DNA from: Actinacidiphila acidipaludis
Lineage (GTDB): Bacteria; Actinomycetota; Actinomycetes; Streptomycetales; Streptomycetaceae
Direction: 5' to 3'
Assembly: GCF_019890725.1 (NCBI RefSeq)
Contig: NZ_JAINZZ010000035.1
Span: forward strand, 1-64,000
DNA: 64,000 nt
Of this stretch, positions 46,421-54,707 are shown in pieces. The notes under the pieces were generated by a model. It saw only the letters and a program-made list of their open reading frames with translations, had not been told where the DNA came from and made no database searches. A program made the position numbers and the translations under genes. The stretch's first letter is position 1. Each line of letters opens with the position of its first letter.

Positions 46421-46483
46421 CCAACCGCGGCCGCCACCCGGTCGGTTGGGCCCACCACGAGGCTACGGCGTGAGATGCGTGCG

Positions 46484-47632
46484 TCAGGCGTTCGCCGCGT
46501 ACCGCCAGAACTCGCTGATGACCGGTGCCGGCACGGGGCTCATCGCTGCCACCTGAGTCAGGAGGATGGTGACCGCGCCCGTGGCCGGGATGACGTGCGC
46601 CGCTGTGCCTGTGCCGCCGACCCAGCCGTAACGGCCGGGCGTATTCCACGGGTTGGTCCGCTCGATGTCAACCGAACCGCCGAAGCCCCAGCCCTGGCCC
46701 TCCAGGAACAGCTGGCCGATGTCGCGCTGCGCCCGATTCGTATGGTCGGTGGTCATCATGCGCACGGACTCGGCCGACAGCACCCGGGAGCCGTCGGCCG
46801 CCACCCCGCCAGCCAGCAACATCCGGCTGAAAGCCAGCCAGTCATCAGCGGTAGAGGCCAGCCCGCCATTGCCGAGCGGTAGCGCGGGCAGGATGCTCCA
46901 CTCTCCGTCCGGGGCGTCTGCGAGCTCCAGGCTGCCGTCGTCGCCGGGCCTGTAGAAGCTGGTGAACCGGCCCCGCTTGGCGGCCGGCACCTCGAAACCG
47001 GTGTCCACCATGCCCAGCGGCCCGAAGATCCGCTCCGCCAGAAACTCCGGCAGCGGCTGTCCGGTGATCCGCGAAATCAACACCCCCTGCAGGACGGAGC
47101 AGGTGTCGTACAGCCAGGCAGCACCCGGTTGGTACAGCAGCGGGATGCGGCCGAGCGCCGCCATCCACTCGTCGGCCGGCGGGAAGTTGCTCGGCACCCG
47201 GCCGTCTTTTTGCACCGTGAACAACTCCTGCACTGCCGGCAGTGTGAAGTCGGAGGGGAATCCGTACCCGGCCTGGGAGGCCAGCAGGTCGAATACGGTG
47301 ATGGGCCGGTCGGCCGGCACCACGTCGTCCACCGGGCTCGCCGGCGTGCGTACGACGACCGGCTTCCCTAGCTCCGGCAGCCACATGTCGATCGGGTCGT
47401 TCAGTGCGATCCTGCCCTCCTCCACGAGGATCAGCAGTGCGGCGGCGGTGACGGACTTGGTGATCGAGGCGACCCGGAAGATGGAGTCCCTCGCCATCGG
47501 GGCGCCGTCGTCGGCGTCCTGCGCGCCGACGGCCGCCACCTCGACCTGGTCACCCCGGGCCACGAGGCCAACCGCTCCCGGCAGCGCGCCGGCCCCGACG
47601 TGGGCTTCGAGCAAATCGTGCAGGGTCGTCAT
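46484..47632 (-). CDS. serine hydrolase, beta-lactamase class C/esterase family
   Basis: The 382-residue protein has no signal peptide. It has the active-site Ser-x-x-Lys in VASITKSV (about 61-64), a Tyr motif at WLYDTCS in place of the usual YxN, and GGTGTAAHV as the third motif in place of HTG/KTG. It is more likely an esterase or peptidase of the EstB/beta-lactamase-related group than a true lactamase. GGAAGG lies seven bases before the ATG. It is solitary next to the IS region. Confidence 0.9.
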   Translation of the reverse strand: MTTLHDLLEAHVGAGALPGAVGLVARGDQVEVAAVGAQDADDGAPMARDSIFRVASITKSVTAAALLILVEEGRIALNDPIDMWLPELGKPVVVRTPASPVDDVVPADRPITVFDLLASQAGYGFPSDFTLPAVQELFTVQKDGRVPSNFPPADEWMAALGRIPLLYQPGAAWLYDTCSVLQGVLISRITGQPLPEFLAERIFGPLGMVDTGFEVPAAKRGRFTSFYRPGDDGSLELADAPDGEWSILPALPLGNGGLASTADDWLAFSRMLLAGGVAADGSRVLSAESVRMMTTDHTNRAQRDIGQLFLEGQGWGFGGSVDIERTNPWNTPGRYGWVGGTGTAAHVIPATGAVTILLTQVAAMSPVPAPVISEFWRYAANA

Positions 47633-47980
47633 GAGGCCGCCTTCCAGAAGATTGCTGTCGAAAGACAGACTCTTGCACGGGCCGGGAATCATCGGCCTCG
47701 ACAGGTCTGGTGGCCGGAGCCTCGTCACGGACCGTCTCACGAGGACCAGATCATGGTCGTGTTGCGAGCTCTGAGAAGCCGTTGCTTTATCGCTCATGGT
47801 GAGCGTGGGTTCGAGTGTGGCTTCCCGGTCGGGTGATCTTCGGTGGGAACGTGTATGAGGACTGAGAGGACTGAGCCTCCGGTGCATCTCAGGGTTGTCG
47901 AGACCAACGAGCACGCCAGGAGGCCTGTTGCCGCTGTTGTACGCCTTCGCCTGGGTCGGGTCCAGCTCGCTCACCCGGTC
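47633..47980. other. intergenic region before the IS graveyard
   Basis: About 350 bases upstream of the hydrolase. A 43-codon frame from ATG 47854 (VVETNEHARRPVAAVVRLRL) is coding-like but unassigned and may be part of an old insertion. Confidence 0.3.
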
Positions 47981-48243
47981 GTGTGACTGCCTCGCGCACC
48001 GTTTCGGGATCGCCAATGATCGCCCGGACCGGGAGCCGCGGTATCCGTCGGACATGACGGACTGCGAGTGGGCCGCCGTGCGGGATCTGCTGCCGGTGCC
48101 CGGCTGGATGGAGGGCAGGGGCGGGCAGCCGGAGGGCTACTGCCACCGGCAGATGGTCGACACGGTCCGCTACCTGGTCGCGGGCGGTACCACCTGGCGG
48201 GCGATGCCCGCAGACTTCCCTGCGTGGGATGGCGTCTACGAGT
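47981..48243 (+). pseudogene. N-terminal fragment of an IS5-family transposase
   Basis: The frame reads RYPSDMTDCEWAAVRDLLPV, then GRGGQPEGYCHRQMVDTVRYL, then TTWRAMPADFPAWDGVYE, the standard N-terminal DUF4096-type domain of IS5-family transposases. All DDE motifs are missing because the sequence passes at about 48243 into the antisense of another truncated gene. Confidence 0.75.
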
Positions 48244-48491
48244 CCGTCCCGCCACACCGGCACCACCGACCCGGGCACCGCACCAGCGACCGGCACCGAC
48301 CCGACGTCGGCAGCCGTGACCGGGGCCTTTCCGTCCCCACGCGGCTCCCCCAGAACCTGCCCGACCGTCTCACGAGCGATCACCAACCGCTCCCACGCGG
48401 CCTCCGCCTCCCGCACGTGGGCCTGGAGGACCTCCACCCGCCGCCAGGCAGCACGCTCACGCTCTTCCAACAGCCCCAGCACCGACGGCAC
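48243..48491 (-). pseudogene. 5' fragment of a conserved hypothetical gene
   Basis: A GTG start with GGAGG six bases upstream opens PSVLGLLEERERAAWRRVEV, then a coiled-coil segment, then GSVVPVWRDGL, and then breaks into the antisense of the IS5 fragment. Similar N-termini (LLEERE plus helical region plus PGSVVPVWR) occur in Streptomyces hypothetical proteins with a C-terminal HTH-like part, from memory. The C-terminal half is missing. Confidence 0.5.
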
Positions 48492-48665
48492 ACGGCACCT
48501 CCAACGAAGAGACGACACGAACACGTCATCTCTGCCGCCGAAGCATCTCCCTCATGCCTGCTGGCCCTACCGGTCGCTGTCGGACTTCTGGCAACGAGCC
48601 CACCCGTCCCGGCTGACCATCCCCTCGTAGCGTGGAGCCCGTGATTGCAGGGGAAGTTGGGATTC

Positions 48666-49010
48666 ATGGGGTCCAGGAAGAAGCCGTCGTACGACGCTGA
48701 GTTCCGTGAGGGCGCGGTGCGCATCGTGGTCGAGACCGGGAGGTCGGCCGGGGAGGTCGCCGAGGAGCTCGGCATCAACCCGGGCACGCTGCACAGCTGG
48801 GTGTCTCGGTGGCGGCGCAACGGGACGACGTCCTCGGACCGGCCCGTGCAACCGACAGCCGCCAGTGGCGGTGGCGGTCGGGTGCGGGAGGCCGAGCGGG
48901 CCGAGCTGGAGCGGTTGCGCCGGGAGATCGGGGAGAAGAACAAGCGGATCCGTGAGCTGGAGATGGAGCGTGATGTCTTCAAGCGATGCATGGCCCTCTG
49001 GGTGAAGTGA
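48666..49010 (+). CDS. IS3-family transposase OrfA
   Basis: The 114-residue protein has the IS3 helix-turn-helix (YDAEFREGAVRIVVETGRSA, then VAEELGINPGTLHSWVSRW) and a leucine-zipper-like C-terminus (LRREIGEKNKRIRELEMERDVFKR). It should bind the element ends. The frame of orfB is -1 relative to it with a 25-base overlap, the usual arrangement for a fused OrfAB by frameshift, though no A-rich slippery run is visible. Confidence 0.9.
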   Translation: MGSRKKPSYDAEFREGAVRIVVETGRSAGEVAEELGINPGTLHSWVSRWRRNGTTSSDRPVQPTAASGGGGRVREAERAELERLRREIGEKNKRIRELEMERDVFKRCMALWVK

Positions 49011-49900
49011 CCGAGAACGCTCCGGAGGCGGTGGCCGCCTTCATCGGTAACCAGAGGGTCGAGCATGGTGTCCCGCACCGGGTGTCCTGCCGGGTGGTCG
49101 GGGTGAGCGAGGCGTGGTTCTACAAGTGGCGCCGGCGTCCCGACGAGCCGACGAAACGCGAGGTCAGGAGGGCGATGCTAGAGGAGCGGATCTTCCACTT
49201 CTTCACCGAGTCCGGCGGCACCTATGGCTCGCCGAGGATCGTCTTGGACCTGTGGGCGGAGAACTGGAAGGTGTCGGTGAACACCGTCGCGGAGATCATG
49301 GCCGAGCTCGGTCTGCAGGGCCGCGAACCGCCCAGGCGGCGGTCGCTGACCCGGCAGGGCAAGCGGAAAGCCGCTCCTGACCTGGTGAATCGCCGTTTCG
49401 ACGCGGTGGCCCCGGACGTGCTCTGGTACGGGGACATGACGGAGATCGAGACCGGTGAGGGCAAGATCTATCTGGCCACGGTCCTGGATGCGTTCTCGCG
49501 CCGTTGCATCGGCTACGCCATGGGCGAGCATCATGACGCAGCCCTGGTCGGAGGGTCGTTGAAGATGGCCACCGCGACGCGTGGCGGCCGAAGGGACGGG
49601 ACGATCTTCCACAGCGACAGGGGAAGTGAGTACACGTCAGAGGCGTACAACACTCTGTGTGACCGCCTGGGTGTGGTGCAGTCCATGGGGCGGGTGGGGT
49701 CGGCGCTGGACAACGCCGCCGCGGAGTCGTTCAACTCACTGCTCAAGGTCGAGTACATCCCCCGGCACCGGTTTGCCACCCGCACCGAGGCCCGCCTGAA
49801 GATCGTCACTTGGATCACCGGGTTCTACAACCCACGGCGCAGGCACAGCGCGGCCGGCGGTCACGTCCGCTGGCGTGGTGTATTGACGGCCTCCGTCTGA
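48986..49900 (+). CDS. IS3-family transposase OrfB, C-terminally truncated
   Basis: The 304-residue frame has the integrase core with DDE residues in YGDMTEIE, HSDRGSEYTS and NAAAESFNSLLK. The normal end after FYNPRRRHSA is replaced by GGHVRWRGVLTASV, read partly into the left inverted repeat of the adjacent IS256 element. The start may be ATG 48986 or GTG 49007, which overlaps the orfA stop. It is probably inactive or impaired. Confidence 0.85.
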   Translation: MHGPLGEVTENAPEAVAAFIGNQRVEHGVPHRVSCRVVGVSEAWFYKWRRRPDEPTKREVRRAMLEERIFHFFTESGGTYGSPRIVLDLWAENWKVSVNTVAEIMAELGLQGREPPRRRSLTRQGKRKAAPDLVNRRFDAVAPDVLWYGDMTEIETGEGKIYLATVLDAFSRRCIGYAMGEHHDAALVGGSLKMATATRGGRRDGTIFHSDRGSEYTSEAYNTLCDRLGVVQSMGRVGSALDNAAAESFNSLLKVEYIPRHRFATRTEARLKIVTWITGFYNPRRRHSAAGGHVRWRGVLTASV

Positions 49901-49905
49901 TCTTG
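49885..49905 (+). repeat. IS256 terminal inverted repeat, left
   Basis: Pairs with 51182-51202 in inverted orientation. It also supplies the last codons of the truncated IS3 orfB. Confidence 0.75.
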
Positions 49906-49913
49906 TTGTGAGG

Positions 49914-51149
49914 CTAGGCGGTGAGTTCGGTGGGCAGGGCGGGTTCGGTGGTGTCTGACTCGTTCGGGTGGCCGGCTTTGGCGAGGAGTTCGCGGCTCAT
50001 GTAGCGGCGGGCTTCGGTCCATTCGTCGTTCTGCTCGGCCAGGACGGCGCCGACCAGGCGGATCAGGGCGGTGCGGTCGGGGAAGATCCCGACGACGTCG
50101 GTGCGGCGCCGGATTTCCTTGTTCAGCCGTTCCTGCGGGTTATTGGACCAGATCTGCCGCCATGCCTCCCGCGGGAAAGCTGCGAACGCCAGCACGTCGT
50201 GCTGGGCGGCATCCAGATGCTCGGCAGCCTTGGGAAACTTCGCCTCCAGAGCGGTCAGGACGTGCCGCTTCTGGGCGTGGACAGCTTCGGCGTCGGGTTG
50301 TTCGAAGACCGTCCGCAGCAGCGTCGCCACCCACGGCTGGGCCGATTTCGGGACCTGGGAGAGCAGGTTGCGGGCGTAGTGGGTGCGGCAGCGCTGCCAG
50401 GAGGCTCCGGGCAGCACCGCTGCGATCGCGCCGACCAGGCCGGTGTGGGCGTCGGAGATGACGAGCTGGACGCCGGACAGGCCGCGGGCGGTCAGCGAGC
50501 GCAGGAACGCCAGCCATCCCGCGCCGTCCTCCGCGGTGGCGACATCGATGCCGAGGATCTCGCGGTGTCCGTCGGCGTTGACACCCACCGCGACCAGCGC
50601 GTGGACGCCTGTGATCCGGCCGCCTTCGCGGACCTTCTGGGTCAGGGCGTCGACCCACACGAACGCATACGGGCCGGCGTCCAGGGGCCGGTTGCGGAAC
50701 GCGGTGACTTGCTCGTCGAGGTGTTTGGCCATGGCGCTGACCTGCGACTTCGACAGTTGAGTGACGCCCAGGGACTCTGCGAGCTTTTCGACCCGGCGGG
50801 TGCTGACTCCGAGGAGGTAGGCGGTGGCGACCACGGAGATGAGGGCTTGTTCGGCTCGGCGGCGGCGTTCCAGCAACCAGGTCGGGAAATAGCTGCCGGA
50901 CCGCAGTTTCGGGATGGCCAGTTCGATCGTGCCGGCGCGGGTGTCCCACTCGCGTGGGCGGTATCCGTTGCGCTGGTTGACGCGTTCCTCGCTGACTTGC
51001 CCGTATGCGGCGTTGCAGGCGGCGTCGGCGTCCGCGGACATCAACGCGTCGGCGAACGCCTTGACCATCTGCCGCAGCAGATCGGGACTCGCCGAGGCCA
51101 GGTTCTCCTCGGTCAGAGCGTGCAGGGGCAGACTGTCGGGTGCGGTCAT
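49914..51149 (-). CDS. IS256-family transposase
   Basis: The 411-residue protein has the Transposase_mut fold with the catalytic acids in FVWVDALTQK, LVISDAHTG and NNPQERLNKEIRRR. It has the usual length for the family and no frameshift. AAGGAG is nine bases upstream of the ATG. With matching terminal repeats on both sides the element could still move. Confidence 0.95.
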   Translation of the reverse strand: MTAPDSLPLHALTEENLASASPDLLRQMVKAFADALMSADADAACNAAYGQVSEERVNQRNGYRPREWDTRAGTIELAIPKLRSGSYFPTWLLERRRRAEQALISVVATAYLLGVSTRRVEKLAESLGVTQLSKSQVSAMAKHLDEQVTAFRNRPLDAGPYAFVWVDALTQKVREGGRITGVHALVAVGVNADGHREILGIDVATAEDGAGWLAFLRSLTARGLSGVQLVISDAHTGLVGAIAAVLPGASWQRCRTHYARNLLSQVPKSAQPWVATLLRTVFEQPDAEAVHAQKRHVLTALEAKFPKAAEHLDAAQHDVLAFAAFPREAWRQIWSNNPQERLNKEIRRRTDVVGIFPDRTALIRLVGAVLAEQNDEWTEARRYMSRELLAKAGHPNESDTTEPALPTELTA

Positions 51150-51181
51150 CGTGCTGATCTCCTTCGAGGCTTAGTCACTTC

Positions 51182-51202
51182 GAAGATCAGCCGGTGGCCG
51201 TC
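51182..51202 (-). repeat. IS256 terminal inverted repeat, right
   Basis: Pairs with 49885-49905. It lies 33 bases upstream of the transposase start. Confidence 0.75.
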
Positions 51203-51654
51203 TTTTCATGCGGGCACCAACCCGGACGCCGGAGCAAACCCCCGGAACGGGTCCCACCCCGCTACACCACTTCCAAGGACGCAACCCGGCCGCGGCCTGC
51301 CGCCGGAGGAGTTCGAACGGACCATCACCGCAGCACGCAAGAAGAGCGACCAGAGGTGCCAGGCCGCATAGGAGAGGTCTCTACGAAACCAGGGGATTGA
51401 CTCACCTCCAGGACGCACTCGCCGCCCTCAAGACCAAACAGGCCCTCCGAGTAACCATCCGGCAATCAGACCCGGCCCGCCACACGGCAGAAACGGCAGC
51501 CCGCACAGCCGCCACCCACAAGCTCACCGATGATCCTGCACAGCCCATCGTCGTGACGAACCGTCAGCGCCGCTCGAACCGCGCACAGGGCTCCCCCTTG
51601 CCGTAGCCCTGCCAACCACGGCGGTCTGTCCCTCGATCCCACAGGCACCCCCGC
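51203..51654. other. IS-derived remnant between IS256 and the stress operon
   Basis: A plus-strand frame to 51370 ends with GLPPEEFERTITAARKKSDQ, which resembles the C-terminal tail of IS3-family OrfB and so may be the piece cut from the gene at 49884. Further right a frame with LTHLQDALAALKTKQALRVT is unassigned. No intact gene is present. Confidence 0.4.
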
Positions 51655-52104
51655 TCAGATCAGCAGGTCGAAGAGTTCGAAGGCCTCGTCCCACTGGTCC
51701 GTGGAGGGACGGCGGGTGTCACGGGCGATGGTTTTGAGGGCGCGCGCGAGGGCGACGCTGAGGCCGCCGGCCAGATCGGGCAGCCGCTGCTGGGTGTCCT
51801 CGGCGGCGTCCATGCCGAGGTCGGGGCGGGCGGCGAGCTGGTCCAGCAGCGGCCGTAGTTCGATGCCCTCCTCCAGCTTCTGGAAAGCGTGGATGCTCTC
51901 TTGCAGGCCTTTGGTGACCGGCAGGTCCTGCGGCTCGATGATGTCCCGGTCGTTGGCCTTGGCGTCTGCAGTGCCGATGAGGAAGAGGTCGTAGAGCTTG
52001 GCGTCCACGAAGTCGTTATAGCGCTTGAGGTCGTTCTTGTTGACGTCGAGGCCGGCGGCTGCGCGGAAGAAGCGCTCGAACTTGGGAACTCCCATGACGG
52101 GCAT
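51655..52104 (-). CDS. DUF1931 histone-fold protein
   Basis: The 149-residue protein opens with MPVMGVPKFERFFRAAAGLD then NDLKRYNDFVDAKLYDLFLIG, the DUF1931 pattern. Structures of the family show a tandem histone-like fold, so DNA or protein binding is possible, but the function is unproven. AGAGGA is seven bases upstream of the ATG. It is the last gene of the stress operon, 37 bases after the reductase-like gene. Confidence 0.88.
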   Translation of the reverse strand: MPVMGVPKFERFFRAAAGLDVNKNDLKRYNDFVDAKLYDLFLIGTADAKANDRDIIEPQDLPVTKGLQESIHAFQKLEEGIELRPLLDQLAARPDLGMDAAEDTQQRLPDLAGGLSVALARALKTIARDTRRPSTDQWDEAFELFDLLI

Positions 52105-52141
52105 GGCATTTTCCTCTCTCATGGCAGTGGGTGGGCGGAGG

Positions 52142-53815
52142 TCATCGGACGGACTGTGCTCCCACCTCCCCGAGGTGCTCATGTGCCAGGCGTACGGCCA
52201 TGGCACCCTCGCCGACCGCGGAGGCCACCCGCTTGACCGAGCCGCTGCGGACGTCGCCGACGGCGAAGACTCCCGGCAGACCGGTCTCCAGCGCGAGCGG
52301 GGCGCGGCCCAAGGGCTCCCAGACGTCCGTCAGCTGGGCCACGTCCTGCCCGGTCGGAATAAACCCGCGCCCGTCCAGGGTGACGGCGCCGGCGAGCCAG
52401 GAGGTGGCGGGACGTGCGCCGATGAAGACGAACAGGGCGCGGGCTGCCAGCACTTGCCGCTCGCGGGTGCGGTTGTCCTCGACCACGACGGATTCGACCC
52501 GGTCCTCGCCCGTCACCTCCCGGACTTCGGTATGCAGCCGGACACGGATCCGGGGGTGCCGCTCGATCCGGTCGATCAGGTAGCGGGACATGCTGTGTTC
52601 CAGGTCTCCGCCACGGACCAGAAGATGGACGGCGGGCGACTCGCGTGCCAGGAACAGCGCCGCCTGGCCGGCGGAGTTACCGCCGCCTACGACGGCCACC
52701 GGGTCCAGGCGGCAGGTCCGCGCCTCCCAGACGGTGGCGGCGTAGTGGACACCGAGTCCTTCGAACCGCTCAACGCCGGGGGCGGTCAGCCGCCGGTAGC
52801 GGGCACCGGTGGCCACCACGACGTTGGTCGCGGTGACCCTGCCGCCGTCGGCGAGCCGCACCACGCTGTGCCCGTCGCCTTGTTCGAGGCCGGTTGCCTC
52901 GGCGGGGACGTCGATCCGGGCACCGAACCGGTCGGCCTGTACGACGGCGCGTTCGGCGAGCTCCATGCCCGAGATCCCGGCGGGGAAGCCGAGGTAGTTC
53001 TCGATCCGGGAGGAGGTGCCGGCCTGGCCGCCGGTGGCCACGGCGTCCAGGACGACGGTGGAGAGTCCCTCGGAGGCGCCGTACACCGCTGCAGCCAGGC
53101 CACCGGGTCCCGCCCCGACCACCACCAGGTCGCAGACACCCTTCGCGGCGCTCTCGGTCCGCAGCCCGATGACCTGGGCGAGTTCGGCGTTGGAGGGATT
53201 GCGCAGCACCCGGTAGTCGTGCCAGACGACGATCGGGGTCTCCTCGGGAGCAACACCGAGACGCCTCAGCAGTGCCTCGGCCTCGGTGTCCTTCTCCAGA
53301 TCCGCCCAGCGGTGCGGCAGACGGTTGCGGGCGGCGAACTCCAGCAGCCGCCGGGTGTCGGCGGAGAAGGCGGAGCCGATGATGCGGAAGCCCGTGCCGG
53401 TGCCGGCCAGCATGGTACGGCGCAGCAGGTAGGCCCGCAGGATCACGTCGCCGAGCGCGGGTTCGCGGCTCAGCAGGTCGCGCAGTGCGGCCGAACCCAC
53501 AGCCAGTACCTCTCCTGGCCTGTTCACCACCGCGCTGACGAAGGCGGTCTGGCCCTCCAGCAGGCCCAGTTCGCCGAGGAAGCTGCGCGGACCGTGCCAC
53601 TGAACGACGTGCTCCAGGTCGTCGTGGGCTTCGACCACGGCCACTGTGCCGGTGAGGACGACGAAGAACTCGTCGGTGCGTTCGCCTGCCCGGAAGAGCT
53701 GTTCCCCCTCACAGACCTGCCGTTTCTGTCCGCAGGATCTCAGCATCGCGATCTGGTCGTCCGTCAGCCGCGGGTAGGCATCGTGGACGTCGGCCGTCGG
53801 GGTCAGGGTCGGCAC
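52142..53815 (-). CDS. cyclic-nucleotide-binding domain fused to a thioredoxin-reductase-like flavoprotein
   Basis: The 557-residue protein has a CNB/CRP-like sensor domain (about 15-130: DEFFVVLTGTVAVVEAHDD, FLGELGLLEGQ), a thioredoxin/glutaredoxin-like linker (140-215), and a class II pyridine-nucleotide-disulfide-type flavoprotein (227-557) with FAD motif VVGAGPGGLAAA, GGQAGTSSRIENYLGFP and NADPH motif VAVVGGGNSAGQAA. The redox Cys-x-x-Cys of thioredoxin reductase is missing; the site before the NADPH motif reads YAATVWEARTC. It may use its linker domain or another acceptor. The GTG start has AAGGGAG six bases upstream. It follows the zinc-finger gene by 104 bases. Confidence 0.92.
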   Translation of the reverse strand: MPTLTPTADVHDAYPRLTDDQIAMLRSCGQKRQVCEGEQLFRAGERTDEFFVVLTGTVAVVEAHDDLEHVVQWHGPRSFLGELGLLEGQTAFVSAVVNRPGEVLAVGSAALRDLLSREPALGDVILRAYLLRRTMLAGTGTGFRIIGSAFSADTRRLLEFAARNRLPHRWADLEKDTEAEALLRRLGVAPEETPIVVWHDYRVLRNPSNAELAQVIGLRTESAAKGVCDLVVVGAGPGGLAAAVYGASEGLSTVVLDAVATGGQAGTSSRIENYLGFPAGISGMELAERAVVQADRFGARIDVPAEATGLEQGDGHSVVRLADGGRVTATNVVVATGARYRRLTAPGVERFEGLGVHYAATVWEARTCRLDPVAVVGGGNSAGQAALFLARESPAVHLLVRGGDLEHSMSRYLIDRIERHPRIRVRLHTEVREVTGEDRVESVVVEDNRTRERQVLAARALFVFIGARPATSWLAGAVTLDGRGFIPTGQDVAQLTDVWEPLGRAPLALETGLPGVFAVGDVRSGSVKRVASAVGEGAMAVRLAHEHLGEVGAQSVR

Positions 53816-53919
53816 GGTTCACTCCCTTCGTCGGAGACAGGTGCGGAGGCGGAGAGCACGGTGCGGAGGGCGGCCGGAGCAGCGGCTTGGGAGGAGGCGC
53901 CCGGGCCGGCCGGCCGCGT

Positions 53920-54183
53920 TCAGACCATCGCCTCATGCACGAAACACCACCGCCAGTCCTCACCAGGCTCGAGCGACTGGACGATCGGGTGCCCGTCCGT
54001 CGCCGCGTGAGCACGGGCATGGCGCATGGGCGACGAGTCGCAGCAGCCCACGTGGCCGCAGGTCAGGCACAGGCGCAGATGCACCCATGGACTTCCCATG
54101 CGCAGGCAGTCCTCACAACCGTGCGGCGTCTTGGGCGTCACCGGCCGAACCATCGACAAGTGCGGGTCGAGAAAGCTGGTCAT
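53920..54183 (-). CDS. UBP-type zinc-finger protein
   Basis: The 87-residue protein is a single UBP-type zinc finger: CEDCLRMGSPWVHLRLCLTCGHVGCCDSS, here as CEDCLRMGSPWVHLRL then CLTCGHVGCCDS, and HARAHAATDGHPIVQSLEPG, with Cys/His ligands in place. In eukaryotes this domain recognises the free C-terminal Gly-Gly of ubiquitin; bacterial partners are unknown. Its start overlaps the thioredoxin stop by one base (TGATG), so it is coupled to the stress operon. Confidence 0.92.
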   Translation of the reverse strand: MTSFLDPHLSMVRPVTPKTPHGCEDCLRMGSPWVHLRLCLTCGHVGCCDSSPMRHARAHAATDGHPIVQSLEPGEDWRWCFVHEAMV

Positions 54184-54707
54184 CACGGCCTCCTGGAGGC
54201 GGAGTGGGCTGGTCCATGGGACGCCGACAGAGACTCGTCCACCCACTGACGCAGTGCGTTCGCCGGAGCGGCGCCGGTCTGGCGGGCGACTTGCCTGCCC
54301 TGGTCGAGAATCAGCAGGGTGGGTACCGCTTGGACTTCGAAGCGCCGCGCCAGCCCGGGCGACTTGTCGATGTCGACCTTCACGAGCTTGATCCGCCCCG
54401 CCAAGCGCTCTGCGACCTGTTCGAGGGCGGGGCTCACCATGCGGCAGGGACCGCACCAGGTGGCCCAGAGGTCCACGAGCACGGGCAAGCTCGCTTGCTC
54501 GGCGATCTCCCCGAAGTCGGCGTCGCCTGCCTCGGCGATCCACGGCAGCGGCGCCCGGCAGTTTCCGCAACGGGGGCTGCCCTGCGCAGCGGCGGGCACG
54601 CGATTGGTCCGGCCGCAGTGGGCGCAGCTGACCGTCCGCGCCGAGGTACCGGCCCCATCGGGGCCACGGCCGCCGCTGTGGGCGCGGCCTTCTTGAGACG
54701 TACTCAT
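54183..54707 (-). CDS. thioredoxin with N-terminal zinc ribbon (Trx2/TrxC type)
   Basis: The 174-residue protein has a zinc ribbon with two CxxC pairs (VSCAHCGRTNR, RCGNCRAPLPW) and a thioredoxin fold with the active site WATWCGPCRMVSP and the cis-Pro in AVPTLLIL. It should reduce disulfides in stress-damaged proteins. The ATG at 54707 overlaps the clpB stop by one base and has AGGAG inside the clpB end. Confidence 0.94.
   Translation of the reverse strand: MSTSQEGRAHSGGRGPDGAGTSARTVSCAHCGRTNRVPAAAQGSPRCGNCRAPLPWIAEAGDADFGEIAEQASLPVLVDLWATWCGPCRMVSPALEQVAERLAGRIKLVKVDIDKSPGLARRFEVQAVPTLLILDQGRQVARQTGAAPANALRQWVDESLSASHGPAHSASRRP

Larger units (their letters stand above)
49885..51202. mobile_element. 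intact IS256-family insertion sequence
   Basis: The 1318-base element is bounded by 21-base imperfect inverted repeats, GACGGCCTCCGTCTGATCTT at 49885 and the reverse complement of GAAGATCAGCCGGTGGCCGT at 51182, matching at 18 of 21 positions. It contains a complete transposase gene. No 8-9 base target duplication is visible, suggesting a rearrangement at one side after insertion. Confidence 0.85.
48614..51404 (+). mobile_element. IS3-family element interrupted by an IS256-family element
   Basis: The candidate left end TGACCATCCCCTCGTAG (48614 on) resembles the right end TGAGTCAATCCCCTGG (reverse complement of 51404 back). orfA and orfB lie inside. The orfB tail is replaced at 49884 by an IS256 insertion, and a plausible missing tail (GLPPEEFERTITAARKKS) lies on the far side at 51295-51370. 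Ends are only moderately similar and no target duplication is visible, so the outer boundaries are tentative. Confidence 0.5.

Noticed and set aside
46484-47632. Antibiotic-resistance beta-lactamase
   Set aside because: No signal peptide, and the second and third active-site motifs differ from true class C enzymes; an esterase or peptidase role is likelier.
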